Source of the DNA: Bacteriovoracaceae bacterium
GTDB taxonomy: Bacteria > Bdellovibrionota > Bacteriovoracia > Bacteriovoracales > Bacteriovoracaceae
Length of the DNA stretch: 64,000 nt
Assembly: GCA_021737405.1 (NCBI GenBank)
Contig: JAIPEG010000002.1
Coordinates: forward strand, 124,001 to 188,000
Direction: 5' to 3'
Numbering within the stretch: position 1 is the first letter of the stretch; each line of letters begins with the position of its first letter. Both the position numbers and the translations under genes were made by a program. This document shows, in pieces, positions 7,304 to 16,554 of the stretch. The notes below the pieces were generated by a model that saw only the letters and a list, made by a program, of their open reading frames with translations, was not told where the DNA came from and made no database searches.

Positions 7304-10110
7304 TTTAAAATCTTTTTCAAATATTGACCCGTAAAGGACGTCTTAATTTTTGCGACCTCTTCAGGAGTTCCCTGGGCAACAATCTCTCCACCTTTTGATC
7401 CTCCCTCTGGACCTAAGTCAATTATATGATCAGAATTTTTAATTATATCCAAGTTGTGTTCAATAATGATGACGAGGTGACCTTGATCAACAAGATCGTT
7501 AATGGCCTTTAATAAAATTTTAATGTCTTGAAAATGAAGGCCAGTGGTGGGCTCATCTAAAATATAGAGTGTTTTTCCTTTTGTTTTTTTAGCGAGCTCT
7601 CGACTAAGCTTTAATCTTTGCGCCTCTCCCCCACTTAAAGTAGTGGCAGGTTGACCTAATTTCATATAGCCAAGACCAACGCTTTTTAATGTATTAAGAA
7701 TTCTAAAAAGTTTTGGGTGATTCTTAAAAAAATCACAACCATCTTCAATAGTCATGTCCAATACATCAGCAATACTCTTGCCTTTATAAAGTACGCTTAG
7801 AGTTTCATTGTTATAGCGCTTACCCTTACATTCGGAACACGTAATATAAACGTCAGGTAGAAAGTGCATTTCAATTTTTTTAACGCCATTGCCTTCACAA
7901 TCTTCACAACGACCACCTTTTACGTTAAAGGAAAAGCGCCCCTGTTTATATCCTCTGATTTGAGACTCTGGTGTTTTAGAATAGATCTTTCTAATATCAT
8001 CAAAGAGACCAGTATAGGTGGCAGGATTAGAGTGCGGGGTTCTGCCGATTGGACTTTGGTCCAATTCAATAATTGATTTAAAAAGCTCTAGTCCTTTGAT
8101 GGAATGATAGTTTTTTCTAGAATATAGTCCCCCCATGGGGGTTAAGTAGTTTTTACAAGCCGGTACGAAAACTTCATGCAGTAAAGTCGACTTACCTGAA
8201 CCACTAACACCTGTAATACACACTAAGCCTTCTCTTGGAATGACGAGGTCTAGATTTTTAAGATTATTATGCTTTGCCCCTTTAAGGGTAATAGTATCTT
8301 TTGTTTTTCTTCTTACCTTAGGAGTTTCAATAGATTTCTTACCGGTAAGGTAATCTGCGGTTAATGAATTCTTGTTTTTAAGAAACTGAGCCTTGGTTCC
8401 AATATTTACAACTTCACCGCCATGTCGACCAGCTCCTGGTCCAAGGTCTATGAGGAAGTCACTTTCGGCCATTGTCTCTTCATCATGCTCTACTACTAGT
8501 ACGGTATTGCCGAGGTCCCTAAGAGATTTTAAGGTTTGTATTAGAAGTGTGTTGTCTCGTTGGTGAAGTCCAATTGAGGGCTCATCTAAAACATAGAGAA
8601 CACCACTTAGTGCAGAGCCAATTTGAGTTGCCAGCCTAATCCTTTGGCTTTCCCCACCGCTAAGGCTTGCAGCCGAGCGGTTTAAATTAAGATAGCCAAG
8701 GCCTACATTAACTAAGAATTTTAGGCGGGAACGTATTTCTTTCAAAAGCTTGTCTGAAATAACGGCTTTCTCACCTTTTAAAAAATCTTTTTTGAAAAAT
8801 TCAAAAGCATCATCAATACTTAATAAGGATATATCCATGATGTTTTGTTTATTGATTAAAGTATTCAAAGCGGCTTGATTTAAGCGCATCCCATCACAAG
8901 ACTGACATGTCTGTATTTTCATGAAATTTTCTAAGCTCTTTCGAACCTTTTCGGATCCTGTTTCATGAAATTTCTTATCAAACCAATCCAAAATACCAGG
9001 AAAGGGTTTGCTAAACTCAAAGTGACTATTCTCTGATTTAAAGGAATATGTGTATACCTGATCCGTGCCAAGCCATAGTTTAGTATAGGTGGCTTTTTTT
9101 AATTTATTTAATGGGGTTGCGCCATTATAGCCCTCTGCCTCTAGAAAGCATTCCACCATTTTGTAGAGAAAGTTATTTCTCTTGGTAAGAGGTTCTATTG
9201 CTCCCTTAAGAACACCTAAGTTTTCATCGAAAATCATACTCTCTTGTGAAAACTCTTTGCTCTCGCCAAGACCATTGCACTTTGGACAAGCACCAATGGG
9301 GCTATTAAAGGAAAATAGTCGTGGTTCTAAATCAGGAAATGTATCTCCCGTACTATCGGAAACTAGGTTTTCTGAAAAGCTTGTTACAGTATCTTCGTTA
9401 ATGAGAACAACGATCGAGCCATTACCAAGTTTTAGGCAGTGCTCAACGCTTTCGGTTAATCTCTTTTCAATACCCTCTTTAATAAGAATACGATCAACAA
9501 CGATATCAAAATGAAAACTTCCTCCAACAAATTTGATATCAGTATCAAGAGTGGTGACTTCATTATTAACTCTGACCCTGGAGTAACCCATTGCCAAAAA
9601 TTTATTAATTTCTTTTAGAGCATCTTTTTTAGTTTTATTTTCAATCGGCGACAAAAGTTGAACTTTTGTTTTTTCACTTAAGGCCAGTAGCTCACGAACA
9701 ATCTGAGGAGGAGTATATTTTTTGACAATCTTGCCGCTAGCGGGATCATGTAAATCCCCCACTCTCGCAAATAAAACTCTTAAATAATCGTAAATTTCTG
9801 TAATGGTTCCCACGGTGGAGCGAGGGTTTTTCGTGGTGGATTTTTGATCAATAGCAATTGCAGGACTTAGTCCGGTAATACTCTCAACATCTGGTGGTTG
9901 GTATTGGCCTAAGAATTGTCGAGCATAGCTTGAAAGAGATTCAATATATCGACGTTGTCCTTCAACATAGATGGTATCAAAGGCTAAGGAGGACTTTCCT
10001 GAGCCACTGGGTCCCGTAATAACGGTTAGGCTATTTTTAGGAATGGTAACGGAAACGTCTTTTAAATTATGTACTCGAGACTTAGTAACTTTTATTTCAT
10101 TTATTGTCAT
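7300..10110 (-). CDS. uvrA: UvrABC excinuclease subunit A
   Basis: Damage-recognition ATPase of nucleotide excision repair, 936 residues, close to the typical 940. It has two ABC ATPase modules: Walker A GPSGSGKSS near residue 35 and GVSGSGKST near 630, ABC signatures LSGGESQRIRLA and LSGGEAQRLKLS, and Walker B VLDEPSIGLH and ILDEPTTGLH. Zinc sites are CPKCNGLG...CQSCDGM in the first half and CEDCEGNG...CSECKGKR in the second. The start overlaps pdxA by 14 bases. No SOS-box-like element is visible near it, as the gene sits inside an operon. Confidence 0.98.
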   Translation of the reverse strand: MTINEIKVTKSRVHNLKDVSVTIPKNSLTVITGPSGSGKSSLAFDTIYVEGQRRYIESLSSYARQFLGQYQPPDVESITGLSPAIAIDQKSTTKNPRSTVGTITEIYDYLRVLFARVGDLHDPASGKIVKKYTPPQIVRELLALSEKTKVQLLSPIENKTKKDALKEINKFLAMGYSRVRVNNEVTTLDTDIKFVGGSFHFDIVVDRILIKEGIEKRLTESVEHCLKLGNGSIVVLINEDTVTSFSENLVSDSTGDTFPDLEPRLFSFNSPIGACPKCNGLGESKEFSQESMIFDENLGVLKGAIEPLTKRNNFLYKMVECFLEAEGYNGATPLNKLKKATYTKLWLGTDQVYTYSFKSENSHFEFSKPFPGILDWFDKKFHETGSEKVRKSLENFMKIQTCQSCDGMRLNQAALNTLINKQNIMDISLLSIDDAFEFFKKDFLKGEKAVISDKLLKEIRSRLKFLVNVGLGYLNLNRSAASLSGGESQRIRLATQIGSALSGVLYVLDEPSIGLHQRDNTLLIQTLKSLRDLGNTVLVVEHDEETMAESDFLIDLGPGAGRHGGEVVNIGTKAQFLKNKNSLTADYLTGKKSIETPKVRRKTKDTITLKGAKHNNLKNLDLVIPREGLVCITGVSGSGKSTLLHEVFVPACKNYLTPMGGLYSRKNYHSIKGLELFKSIIELDQSPIGRTPHSNPATYTGLFDDIRKIYSKTPESQIRGYKQGRFSFNVKGGRCEDCEGNGVKKIEMHFLPDVYITCSECKGKRYNNETLSVLYKGKSIADVLDMTIEDGCDFFKNHPKLFRILNTLKSVGLGYMKLGQPATTLSGGEAQRLKLSRELAKKTKGKTLYILDEPTTGLHFQDIKILLKAINDLVDQGHLVIIIEHNLDIIKNSDHIIDLGPEGGSKGGEIVAQGTPEEVAKIKTSFTGQYLKKILK

Positions 10111-11032
10111 TTGAGATAACCTTATAAGCCTCTTCTAAGGCAAAGAGGCAACCGCTTGAATCTGCTATATTTTTACCATAAAGATGAAAAGCAGTCCCGT
10201 GATCAACACTTAGTCTAAGGAAAGGTAATCCTAGACTTATGTTTATCCCAAAAAGACCATTTTGGGCCTTAAATATTCCTAGACCTTGGTCATGGAATGT
10301 ATAGACAAAAACCTTTTTATTCCTATTTTCCACCTCAAAATGTAGGGTATCGCCAGGAAGTGGACCCTTAAAAGAAAGGTTAGGAAACTTTACTGACAAG
10401 TTAGATATTCCCCTTTTTAAAGTGCCTTCTTCATCCCCTAAAATACCACCCTCTCCAGCATGGGGGTTAATGCCAGCAAATACAAATTCTTCAGGAAGGT
10501 AAAAGTTTTTTTCTAGACCCTCAATAACGGTTGAGAGTTTCTCTTCCACTAGGTTTGAGTCAATTGCTAAGGGAACATTTTTAAGAGCAATGTGGTCAGT
10601 GAGCAAAAGGGTAAATCCATCGATTCCCTTGAAGATCATGGAGATATTTAAATTATTAAAATAACTTCTTAAGAATTCGGTATAGCCCGCTCTATGCTCG
10701 CCTTCATGAATAAGTTGGTCTTTAGAGGTAGGCAAGGTTAACAGGACATCATGCTCATTATCAATATCTTCTATCGCACTTAGTAGTGAGGAGGTTGATT
10801 GAGGTATGGATTGTTGTTTGGGTTCAACAAACTTAATGACTTTGCCAAAAATTTTTAAATTTTGATTATCTAATTTATAAGAAGCATTGAGAGTTCTAAG
10901 GTTTTCTTCAAGCGTACTTTTATAGGCATAAAGAATAATGTTATCGCAAACATTTTTAGGAAGCCTAAGAATTGATTTTAAGAAGACCTCTAGGCCAATG
11001 CCTAACTCATGGCCTTGAGTAACAAGGATCAT
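10097..11032 (-). CDS. pdxA: PdxA-family dehydrogenase (diverged)
   Basis: Related to 4-hydroxythreonine-4-phosphate dehydrogenase of vitamin B6 synthesis, 311 residues. Metal-site histidines are kept in NPHAGEGG, FHDQGLG and DHIALKN, and SVDHGTAF is intact near the C-terminus. Two places differ from typical PdxA. The N-terminal TPGEPAGIG-type loop reads TQGHELGIG, and the substrate-binding His of GHTEF is Tyr117 (AGYTEF). It could therefore be a related dehydrogenase such as the phospho-threonate type. The ATG overlaps the SurA-like stop in ATGA, and surA-pdxA adjacency is a common arrangement, which supports the family call. Confidence 0.8.
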   Translation of the reverse strand: MILVTQGHELGIGLEVFLKSILRLPKNVCDNIILYAYKSTLEENLRTLNASYKLDNQNLKIFGKVIKFVEPKQQSIPQSTSSLLSAIEDIDNEHDVLLTLPTSKDQLIHEGEHRAGYTEFLRSYFNNLNISMIFKGIDGFTLLLTDHIALKNVPLAIDSNLVEEKLSTVIEGLEKNFYLPEEFVFAGINPHAGEGGILGDEEGTLKRGISNLSVKFPNLSFKGPLPGDTLHFEVENRNKKVFVYTFHDQGLGIFKAQNGLFGINISLGLPFLRLSVDHGTAFHLYGKNIADSSGCLFALEEAYKVISNDNK

Positions 11033-11943
11033 TTATCAAGAAAGTATTTTATATAGTGTTTGTCGGCTTCAGCATTAAACCAAGTCACAGAAATAGATTC
11101 CATTGATTTTTGAAAAATTTCAGCTCGGATTTGATTTCGTTTACTCATAAAGTCTTCTGACTCTACTAGGTCTTTCTTCTTAACATAAAAAACATGATAC
11201 TGAGAGTTCATAAGAATTGGTTTAGAAAACTTACCCTCATCAGTTTTAGTAAGTAAGTTTTTAAGGTCAGATGTTAAGCCGTTTTCCCTTATTTCTCCGA
11301 GTACATTTGTAGAAACATCAGAAAATCTATCAGGTAAGATGCCTGACTGTTGGAAGTTACTTAATACACTTTGAAATTCCCCAAGCATTCCTTTTTTAAA
11401 GTTACTTCTATCGAGAGAAAAATCAACAAGCTCATACTTAAAGCTTAAACGCTTCTTTGATGAATATTTTTGATAATAAGCATTTTTAACATCTTGTTCT
11501 GTAATTGAAACCAGAGGTTGAATAATTCTTGATAAGAATAAGTTGTACTCAATCGAGCTTCTAATAAGTTCAAAGTATTCATCAAAGGAAAAGTTATTAG
11601 ATTTTAAAAAGTTAAGTAGGGCACTGCGGTTAAGTCCAAGTCGCTCCTCTGTGGCCTTAACTTGTGACTCTACTTGTTCATCACTAATTACGTAGCCCAT
11701 TTCAGTGAGTTTATCTCTAAGAAGTTGTTCATTGATTTTAATATTTACTAGATCACGAAATGAGTACTGACTTTTACTATAAATTTGAGGGGATATATTT
11801 CTTCTTGCTTCTAAATTTTGTGACACTCTATTTACTTGTGAAAGTAATACGGGCTGGGAATTAACGACAGCGACAATTTTGTCTAATAAGGCGCTATAAG
11901 CTGGTGTCGATAAAAGTAAGAATATTAGAAGAGATTTAATCAT
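11029..11943 (-). CDS. SurA-like periplasmic chaperone
   Basis: Exported protein of about 304 residues with signal peptide MIKSLLIFLLLSTPAYS and the start of a SurA N-terminal domain (LLDKIVAVVNSQPVLLSQV). The central region is helical, and the C-terminal part (TDEGKFSKPILMNSQYHVFYVKKK) looks like a degenerate parvulin domain without an obvious complete active site. It probably helps outer-membrane proteins fold in the periplasm, as SurA does. The ORF track starts at 11976, but that start lies inside a terminator-like hairpin. The ATG at 11943 gives a clean signal peptide but no ribosome site, because the T-run of the hairpin touches it. It sits next to pdxA, as in many Proteobacteria. Confidence 0.78.
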   Translation of the reverse strand: MIKSLLIFLLLSTPAYSALLDKIVAVVNSQPVLLSQVNRVSQNLEARRNISPQIYSKSQYSFRDLVNIKINEQLLRDKLTEMGYVISDEQVESQVKATEERLGLNRSALLNFLKSNNFSFDEYFELIRSSIEYNLFLSRIIQPLVSITEQDVKNAYYQKYSSKKRLSFKYELVDFSLDRSNFKKGMLGEFQSVLSNFQQSGILPDRFSDVSTNVLGEIRENGLTSDLKNLLTKTDEGKFSKPILMNSQYHVFYVKKKDLVESEDFMSKRNQIRAEIFQKSMESISVTWFNAEADKHYIKYFLDK

Positions 11944-11971
11944 AAAAAAGCCCACAAGTTGCAGTGGGCTT
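11944..11971 (-). terminator. Terminator-like hairpin abutting the SurA-like start codon
   Basis: On the minus strand an 8-bp stem (AAGCCCAC / GTGGGCTT) with an 8-base loop is followed by TTTT and then the ATG of the SurA-like gene. Shape and U-run fit an intrinsic terminator for the PpiC-type gene just upstream. Its position over the translation start also allows attenuation or control of ribosome access. Confidence 0.75.
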
Positions 11972-12012
11972 AACATTAATCATTTTTTTGCATTGGGACA
12001 AGGGCCATCAAG

Positions 12013-12843
12013 CTATTTAAGCGGTTCGTACTTAAGGAACTCTTCTTTTACACTGACTTTGGCTCCTTTTTGCAAGTTGTCGAAATACTCATCCAAAATT
12101 TTGTCCCTTTTCTTATCATAGACAATCTTTTTGTAGAGAGCAGTGTTGATTGAGCCGAAGTCTTTTTTAGAAAGAACTTTAATAATATGGTAACCAAATT
12201 GGGTTCTAATTGGTGGAGTAATATAACTGTCAGGCTTCCCATTGATTGAGTTAAAGTACTCTGGAGCCATTCTTATGGCAGGTTGAAAGCCCATGTCTCC
12301 ACCATTTGGAGCAGTGCTTGCTTGGCTGTATCTGTTGGCAAGCTCCGCAAATTTATCAGGATTTGCTTTTAGGCTTTCATAAACCTCCATCGCTTTCTTT
12401 TGTGCGGCAAGAGCTTCATTCTTATCTGGTTTTGCCCTAACTCTGAAAAGAATGTGAGCTGTTCTGTATTCTGGATTGGTTGAGTAATACTTTTTTACAT
12501 CATCATCAGTGACGACAATTTTTTTAAGTTCAGGCTCCAGGTCTTTAGAGATCTGTGCATGGTATAAAACATCTTCCATTTTTTCTTTTACGACAGGGTC
12601 ATTTTCTAGTTTTTTAGATTTTGCTCTTTGAATACCGAGGACACGGTTAACAATATCGTTAAGGACTTTTTTCTTGGTCACGACTTTGTCTGAGACATAC
12701 AAGAGGTTTTGATAATACTTTTTATCAAGTTCGGATTTTTTAATCTGCACACCATTAACAGTCGCTACCGTTGGGTCTTGTTGGGCACTGACGGAGAATG
12801 TGATGAAAAAACTAATTAACAAACTCGCAAATCTTTTGCTCAT
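12013..12843 (-). CDS. PpiC-type (parvulin) periplasmic foldase
   Basis: Secreted peptidyl-prolyl isomerase of 276 residues. Signal peptide MSKRFASLLISFFITFSVSAQ is followed by a SurA/PrsA-like helical N-terminal region (VATVNGVQIKKSELD) and a complete parvulin domain (about 125-235) with RTAHILFRV, the GGDMGF turn and the QFGYHIIKV end, all typical of active rotamases. It probably assists folding of exported proteins together with the downstream SurA-like protein. GGGA lies eight bases before the ATG. A TATAAT-like box on the minus strand (12879-12874) could serve as its promoter, without a good -35 box. Confidence 0.88.
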   Translation of the reverse strand: MSKRFASLLISFFITFSVSAQQDPTVATVNGVQIKKSELDKKYYQNLLYVSDKVVTKKKVLNDIVNRVLGIQRAKSKKLENDPVVKEKMEDVLYHAQISKDLEPELKKIVVTDDDVKKYYSTNPEYRTAHILFRVRAKPDKNEALAAQKKAMEVYESLKANPDKFAELANRYSQASTAPNGGDMGFQPAIRMAPEYFNSINGKPDSYITPPIRTQFGYHIIKVLSKKDFGSINTALYKKIVYDKKRDKILDEYFDNLQKGAKVSVKEEFLKYEPLK

Positions 12844-12910
12844 GTTCTCTTTCCCTGAAGAATGATTTTTTTTATTATAACAATATAAAGATATTATTCA
12901 TGTAAAAACG

Positions 12911-15900
12911 CTAACATGGAACAATTTGCTCGGCAATTTTTTGACAAAAATCGAGAAAGCTTTCCTGATTGAGTTCTTTTTTGCTTTTATAAAGAACTTT
13001 GTAATCTGGACTAAAATGGTAGAGATTGGGTTTGGAGAGGAATGTTTGAGCAATATTTCCAGCCAACTCCTGGTTCTTTTCAAGGATTTCTTTATCAAAT
13101 TGGAGACTAATACTTTGATTATTGAGCTGAATTGACTTCAGGCCACTGTGCATTAAGTGAATTCTGGCCATTAAGAGGACGGCTAGGTTTTTAAACTCTA
13201 TTGGTAATGGCCCATAAATATCATTGAATTCATCTAGCATCTCATCTAGCCCGCTTAGACTTTTAGCGTTAGAGAGACGCTTGTATTGTCTTAATCTCTC
13301 ACTTGGATCTTCAATATAATTATTGGGAATATAACTAGGAAAAGGGCTAGTTATTTCAATGTCCCTATTAAAGGTTTGCTTCTCACCCTTTAGCTCTCTA
13401 ATAGCATCTTGCAAAAGCTCCATATAAAGTTCTAGGCCGATGGCCTCAATATGTCCCGACTGATTACCGCCAAGAATGTCACCAGCTCCCCTTATCTCTA
13501 GGTCACATGAGGCAATATTAAAACCAGATCCCATTTCTGCATAAGTCTGAAGAGCTTTAAGTCTCTTTTCTGCGACAATTGTAAGATTACGATCATTAGG
13601 AATGACAAAATAGGCATAGGCTTTTTTATCAGATCGACCAATTCGACCTCTTAGTTGATGAAGCTGAGAAAGACCATAAGTGTCTGCCCTATCAATAATC
13701 ATCGTGTTCGCATTTGGAATATCGATACCAGATTCGATAATCGTAGTAGCTATAAGGATTTGGTATTTACCTTCGTAAAATCCTTGCATCCGTTTTTCAA
13801 GTTCCTTCTCAGGTAATTGTCCATGGCCTATAACAATATTCGCTTCTGGTACTAGTTCTCTAATTTTGCCCGAAAACTCTTCGATATCCTGTACTTTATT
13901 ATGAACGATAAATACCTGCCCTCCTCTCTTTAGCTCTTTTCTAATGGCAGTCTGTAAAGTTAGGGGGTCTTCCTTAATAATATAGGTTTTGATGGTTTGG
14001 CGTTTCGGAGGCGGCGTTTTTATTAAAGAAAGATCTCTTAGTCCTAGAAAACTCAATTGAAGAGTACGAGGGATCGGTGTCGCTGTGAGTGTGAGAAAGT
14101 CGACATTAGATTTTAAGAGCTTCAGTTTCTCTTTATGATTCACTCCAAATCTTTGCTCCTCATCTACAACAACAAGTCCTAGATCATTATATTTAACTTT
14201 ATCAGAGAGAAGCTTATGGGTGCCGATGACAATGTCGACTGTTCCGGCCTTTAACTTTTCAATGACTTCTTTTGTTTCTTTTGGTGATTTAAAGCGACTT
14301 AAATATTCAATGTGAACAGGAAAGTTTTTAAACCGTTTCTTAAAGGAAGAGTAATGTTGCAGGGTAAGAATGGTTGTAGGGGCTAAGACGACAACTTGTT
14401 TATTGTCCATAACCGCCTTAAAAGCTGCCCTTATTGCAACTTCCGTTTTTCCAAACCCAACATCTCCACAAACAAGATGGTCCATTGGTTTAGGCTTTTG
14501 CATATCTTCTAGGACACGCTCAATGGCCATGGTTTGATCGGGAGTCTCTTGAAATTCAAAGGCTAATTCAAACTCTCTAAAATAATGATCAGGCTCTGAA
14601 AAAGAAAAAGCTTTTGAGGATTCTCTTTCAGCCTGTAATTTTAGAAGATCAAAAGCAAGCTTTTTGATAGATTGACTTGCTCTCTTCTTAAGGGCGGAAA
14701 ATTTATTGGTGCGAAGACTATCTAGTCCGATTGTGGCAGAGCTGTTTGCATGCTTTTGAATAAGGTTCATTTTATAAACAGGAACATAAACCTTATCTTT
14801 TCCCGTATATTCAATAACGATGAAGTCTGCCTTGTCTTCTGATAAGTCCAGGGACTGAAGGCCTAAGTATTTTCCAACACCGTGATCATTATGAATAACG
14901 TAGTCACCGACGGACATTGTTGCAATTTGCTCTGCAAATAGGTCGAGGTCCTTTTGAGACACGGCTTTTACTTTCTTTCGCTTACTAGAAAAAACGTCAC
15001 CCTCTGTTAAAAAAAGGGTCTTTTCATTCTCATAGAAGAATCCACTTTCAAGAGGAAATGAAAGAAAACTGATTCTATTTTTCTGATCCCTAGTAAATTC
15101 ATAAATTTCTAAAAGGTGTTGAAATTCTTTTTTACTGGCTTCATTTGTATAGAAAAAAAGTATCTCACCGGAATGTTTAAAAACATTTTTAATTTTCTCA
15201 AAAACAAATTTTAAGTATTCAGTTTTATCTCGATTCTTGAGAGAAATTAAGTCGATGTAATGATTAAATTGTTCGAATTTAACTTCGATGTCATTGAAGT
15301 TGTTATCAATATCTAGAGCAATCTCTAGTTCATTAACATGAATTGATGGAGAGGATTTGAGCTTTTCTTCGAGACTCTCAAAATAAAGTCTATCTGGCAT
15401 GGGCAATATACAATCGCTATTGACGTCCTTTTCTACGGCTGAAAACTCATCTAAGAGTTCACTCCAAAGGGATGGCCATTCTTCAAGGGTCTTAAAGCTA
15501 TTAAAAATGTGAGTTTTAAATTTGTCTTCTCCAAAATAATCAAAGAGAGACTCATTTTTTTCGGTAAATAAAGGTATGTATGTTGAATAGCTTTCAAATA
15601 AAAAACTATCGGACAATTTGTCTAAAATACCTTTGCGTTTTTCATACTTTAATTTATGAGAAACTGCAGGCATTGGAATTGCTGCCCTAAGGTTTGTAGA
15701 AAACTCTGGATTGCAAAAGGCTCTTGGCGACATACCGCAATTGACACTTTCAAGTGGAAAATCTCTCTTGGTTTTAAGAGTTTCTGTGTCTATCAGAAAG
15801 ATTTCCTCAATCATGTCGTCAAAATAATGAATCCTAAATGGTTTACCGCTTGTTGGAAAAATGTCGAATATCCCACCTTTATGACTAAATGTAGCAGGCT

Positions 15901-16411
15901 CCTCTACGGTAATTGAGTTTTGATACCCAAGATCTCTTAATTTAATCTTGAGTTCATCTGGACTCACAATGTCAGAAACTTGAATTAATAAATTCTTTGA
16001 TTTTAAAATTTCGACAGGAGGAAGCTTTTGATGGAGTGCTTCCATCGTAGAAATTATAATAGAGCCATTTTGAGCTGCGTTGTGGCAGAGGTTGTTGAGA
16101 GTGAAGAATCGCTCAAAGGCGGTTCTTTCTGATGCGACGTGTCCTCCGTAGGGGCTATGATCGAGCCCAGGAAAAAAGTAGACACTCGTATTTTCTAAAC
16201 TCGTCTTCGCCAAGTCATAGCCGGCTTCCGCGGAGTCTTGGTCAGGAAAAATAAAAATATTATATTTAGTTCCACCGTCTTTTAATGTCTCAGGATTAAA
16301 TTTTAAAAATAAAAAATACTTAGATGCGTCTAGTCCAATGAGCTTGGTTACAAACTCATCAGACTTTTGATTTTCACTAATTCGATTTCTTATTGTTTCA
16401 AGGTGCGTCAA
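12911..16411 (-). CDS. mfd: Transcription-repair coupling factor
   Basis: DNA translocase of 1166 residues that removes stalled RNA polymerase and recruits UvrA. Domain order is the standard one: UvrB-like N-terminal module (1-about 340), RNA polymerase interaction domain (about 500-570, with YVIHNDHGVGKYLGL and KVYVPVYKMNLIQ), and RecG-like helicase motors with Walker A GDVGFGKTE near residue 650, DEEQRFGV and TATPIPRTL. The second motor has GRIGRSDKKAYAY, and a C-terminal TRCF domain follows. The start is TTG at 16411 with GGGA about eight bases upstream. It is in the same minus-strand region as uvrA, but a 67-base gap with its own putative -10 box separates it from the foldase gene. Confidence 0.97.
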   Translation of the reverse strand: MTHLETIRNRISENQKSDEFVTKLIGLDASKYFLFLKFNPETLKDGGTKYNIFIFPDQDSAEAGYDLAKTSLENTSVYFFPGLDHSPYGGHVASERTAFERFFTLNNLCHNAAQNGSIIISTMEALHQKLPPVEILKSKNLLIQVSDIVSPDELKIKLRDLGYQNSITVEEPATFSHKGGIFDIFPTSGKPFRIHYFDDMIEEIFLIDTETLKTKRDFPLESVNCGMSPRAFCNPEFSTNLRAAIPMPAVSHKLKYEKRKGILDKLSDSFLFESYSTYIPLFTEKNESLFDYFGEDKFKTHIFNSFKTLEEWPSLWSELLDEFSAVEKDVNSDCILPMPDRLYFESLEEKLKSSPSIHVNELEIALDIDNNFNDIEVKFEQFNHYIDLISLKNRDKTEYLKFVFEKIKNVFKHSGEILFFYTNEASKKEFQHLLEIYEFTRDQKNRISFLSFPLESGFFYENEKTLFLTEGDVFSSKRKKVKAVSQKDLDLFAEQIATMSVGDYVIHNDHGVGKYLGLQSLDLSEDKADFIVIEYTGKDKVYVPVYKMNLIQKHANSSATIGLDSLRTNKFSALKKRASQSIKKLAFDLLKLQAERESSKAFSFSEPDHYFREFELAFEFQETPDQTMAIERVLEDMQKPKPMDHLVCGDVGFGKTEVAIRAAFKAVMDNKQVVVLAPTTILTLQHYSSFKKRFKNFPVHIEYLSRFKSPKETKEVIEKLKAGTVDIVIGTHKLLSDKVKYNDLGLVVVDEEQRFGVNHKEKLKLLKSNVDFLTLTATPIPRTLQLSFLGLRDLSLIKTPPPKRQTIKTYIIKEDPLTLQTAIRKELKRGGQVFIVHNKVQDIEEFSGKIRELVPEANIVIGHGQLPEKELEKRMQGFYEGKYQILIATTIIESGIDIPNANTMIIDRADTYGLSQLHQLRGRIGRSDKKAYAYFVIPNDRNLTIVAEKRLKALQTYAEMGSGFNIASCDLEIRGAGDILGGNQSGHIEAIGLELYMELLQDAIRELKGEKQTFNRDIEITSPFPSYIPNNYIEDPSERLRQYKRLSNAKSLSGLDEMLDEFNDIYGPLPIEFKNLAVLLMARIHLMHSGLKSIQLNNQSISLQFDKEILEKNQELAGNIAQTFLSKPNLYHFSPDYKVLYKSKKELNQESFLDFCQKIAEQIVPC

Positions 16412-16499
16412 AATAAAATCCCGAACTAAAAATACAATCTGTAAGGAACCTTTATCACTAGACTAAGTCGAGCAAAAAAGCCATTTCAAAATGTTTCCA

Positions 16500-16540
16500 A
16501 TATGTTAAAGTTCATGTAGTTTTTCTGCACCTTAACATAT
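16500..16540 (+). promoter_or_regulatory. Leader inverted repeat next to the nuoA ribosome site
   Basis: ATATGTTAA (16500-16508) and TTAACATAT (16532-16540) form a 9-bp perfect inverted repeat with a 23-base spacer. The second arm touches CGGAG, the presumed nuoA ribosome binding site. It may be an mRNA hairpin or an operator for the large nuo operon. The intergenic region 16412-16554 also separates the divergent mfd gene, so promoters for both must lie here, but I could not place them with confidence. Confidence 0.35.
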
Positions 16541-16554
16541 CGGAGTTCCTGCAA

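Noticed and set aside
11944-11976. Upstream start (11976) for the SurA-like protein
   Set aside because: It would add 11 residues encoded by the terminator-like hairpin and disrupt a clean signal peptide; no ribosome site supports it.
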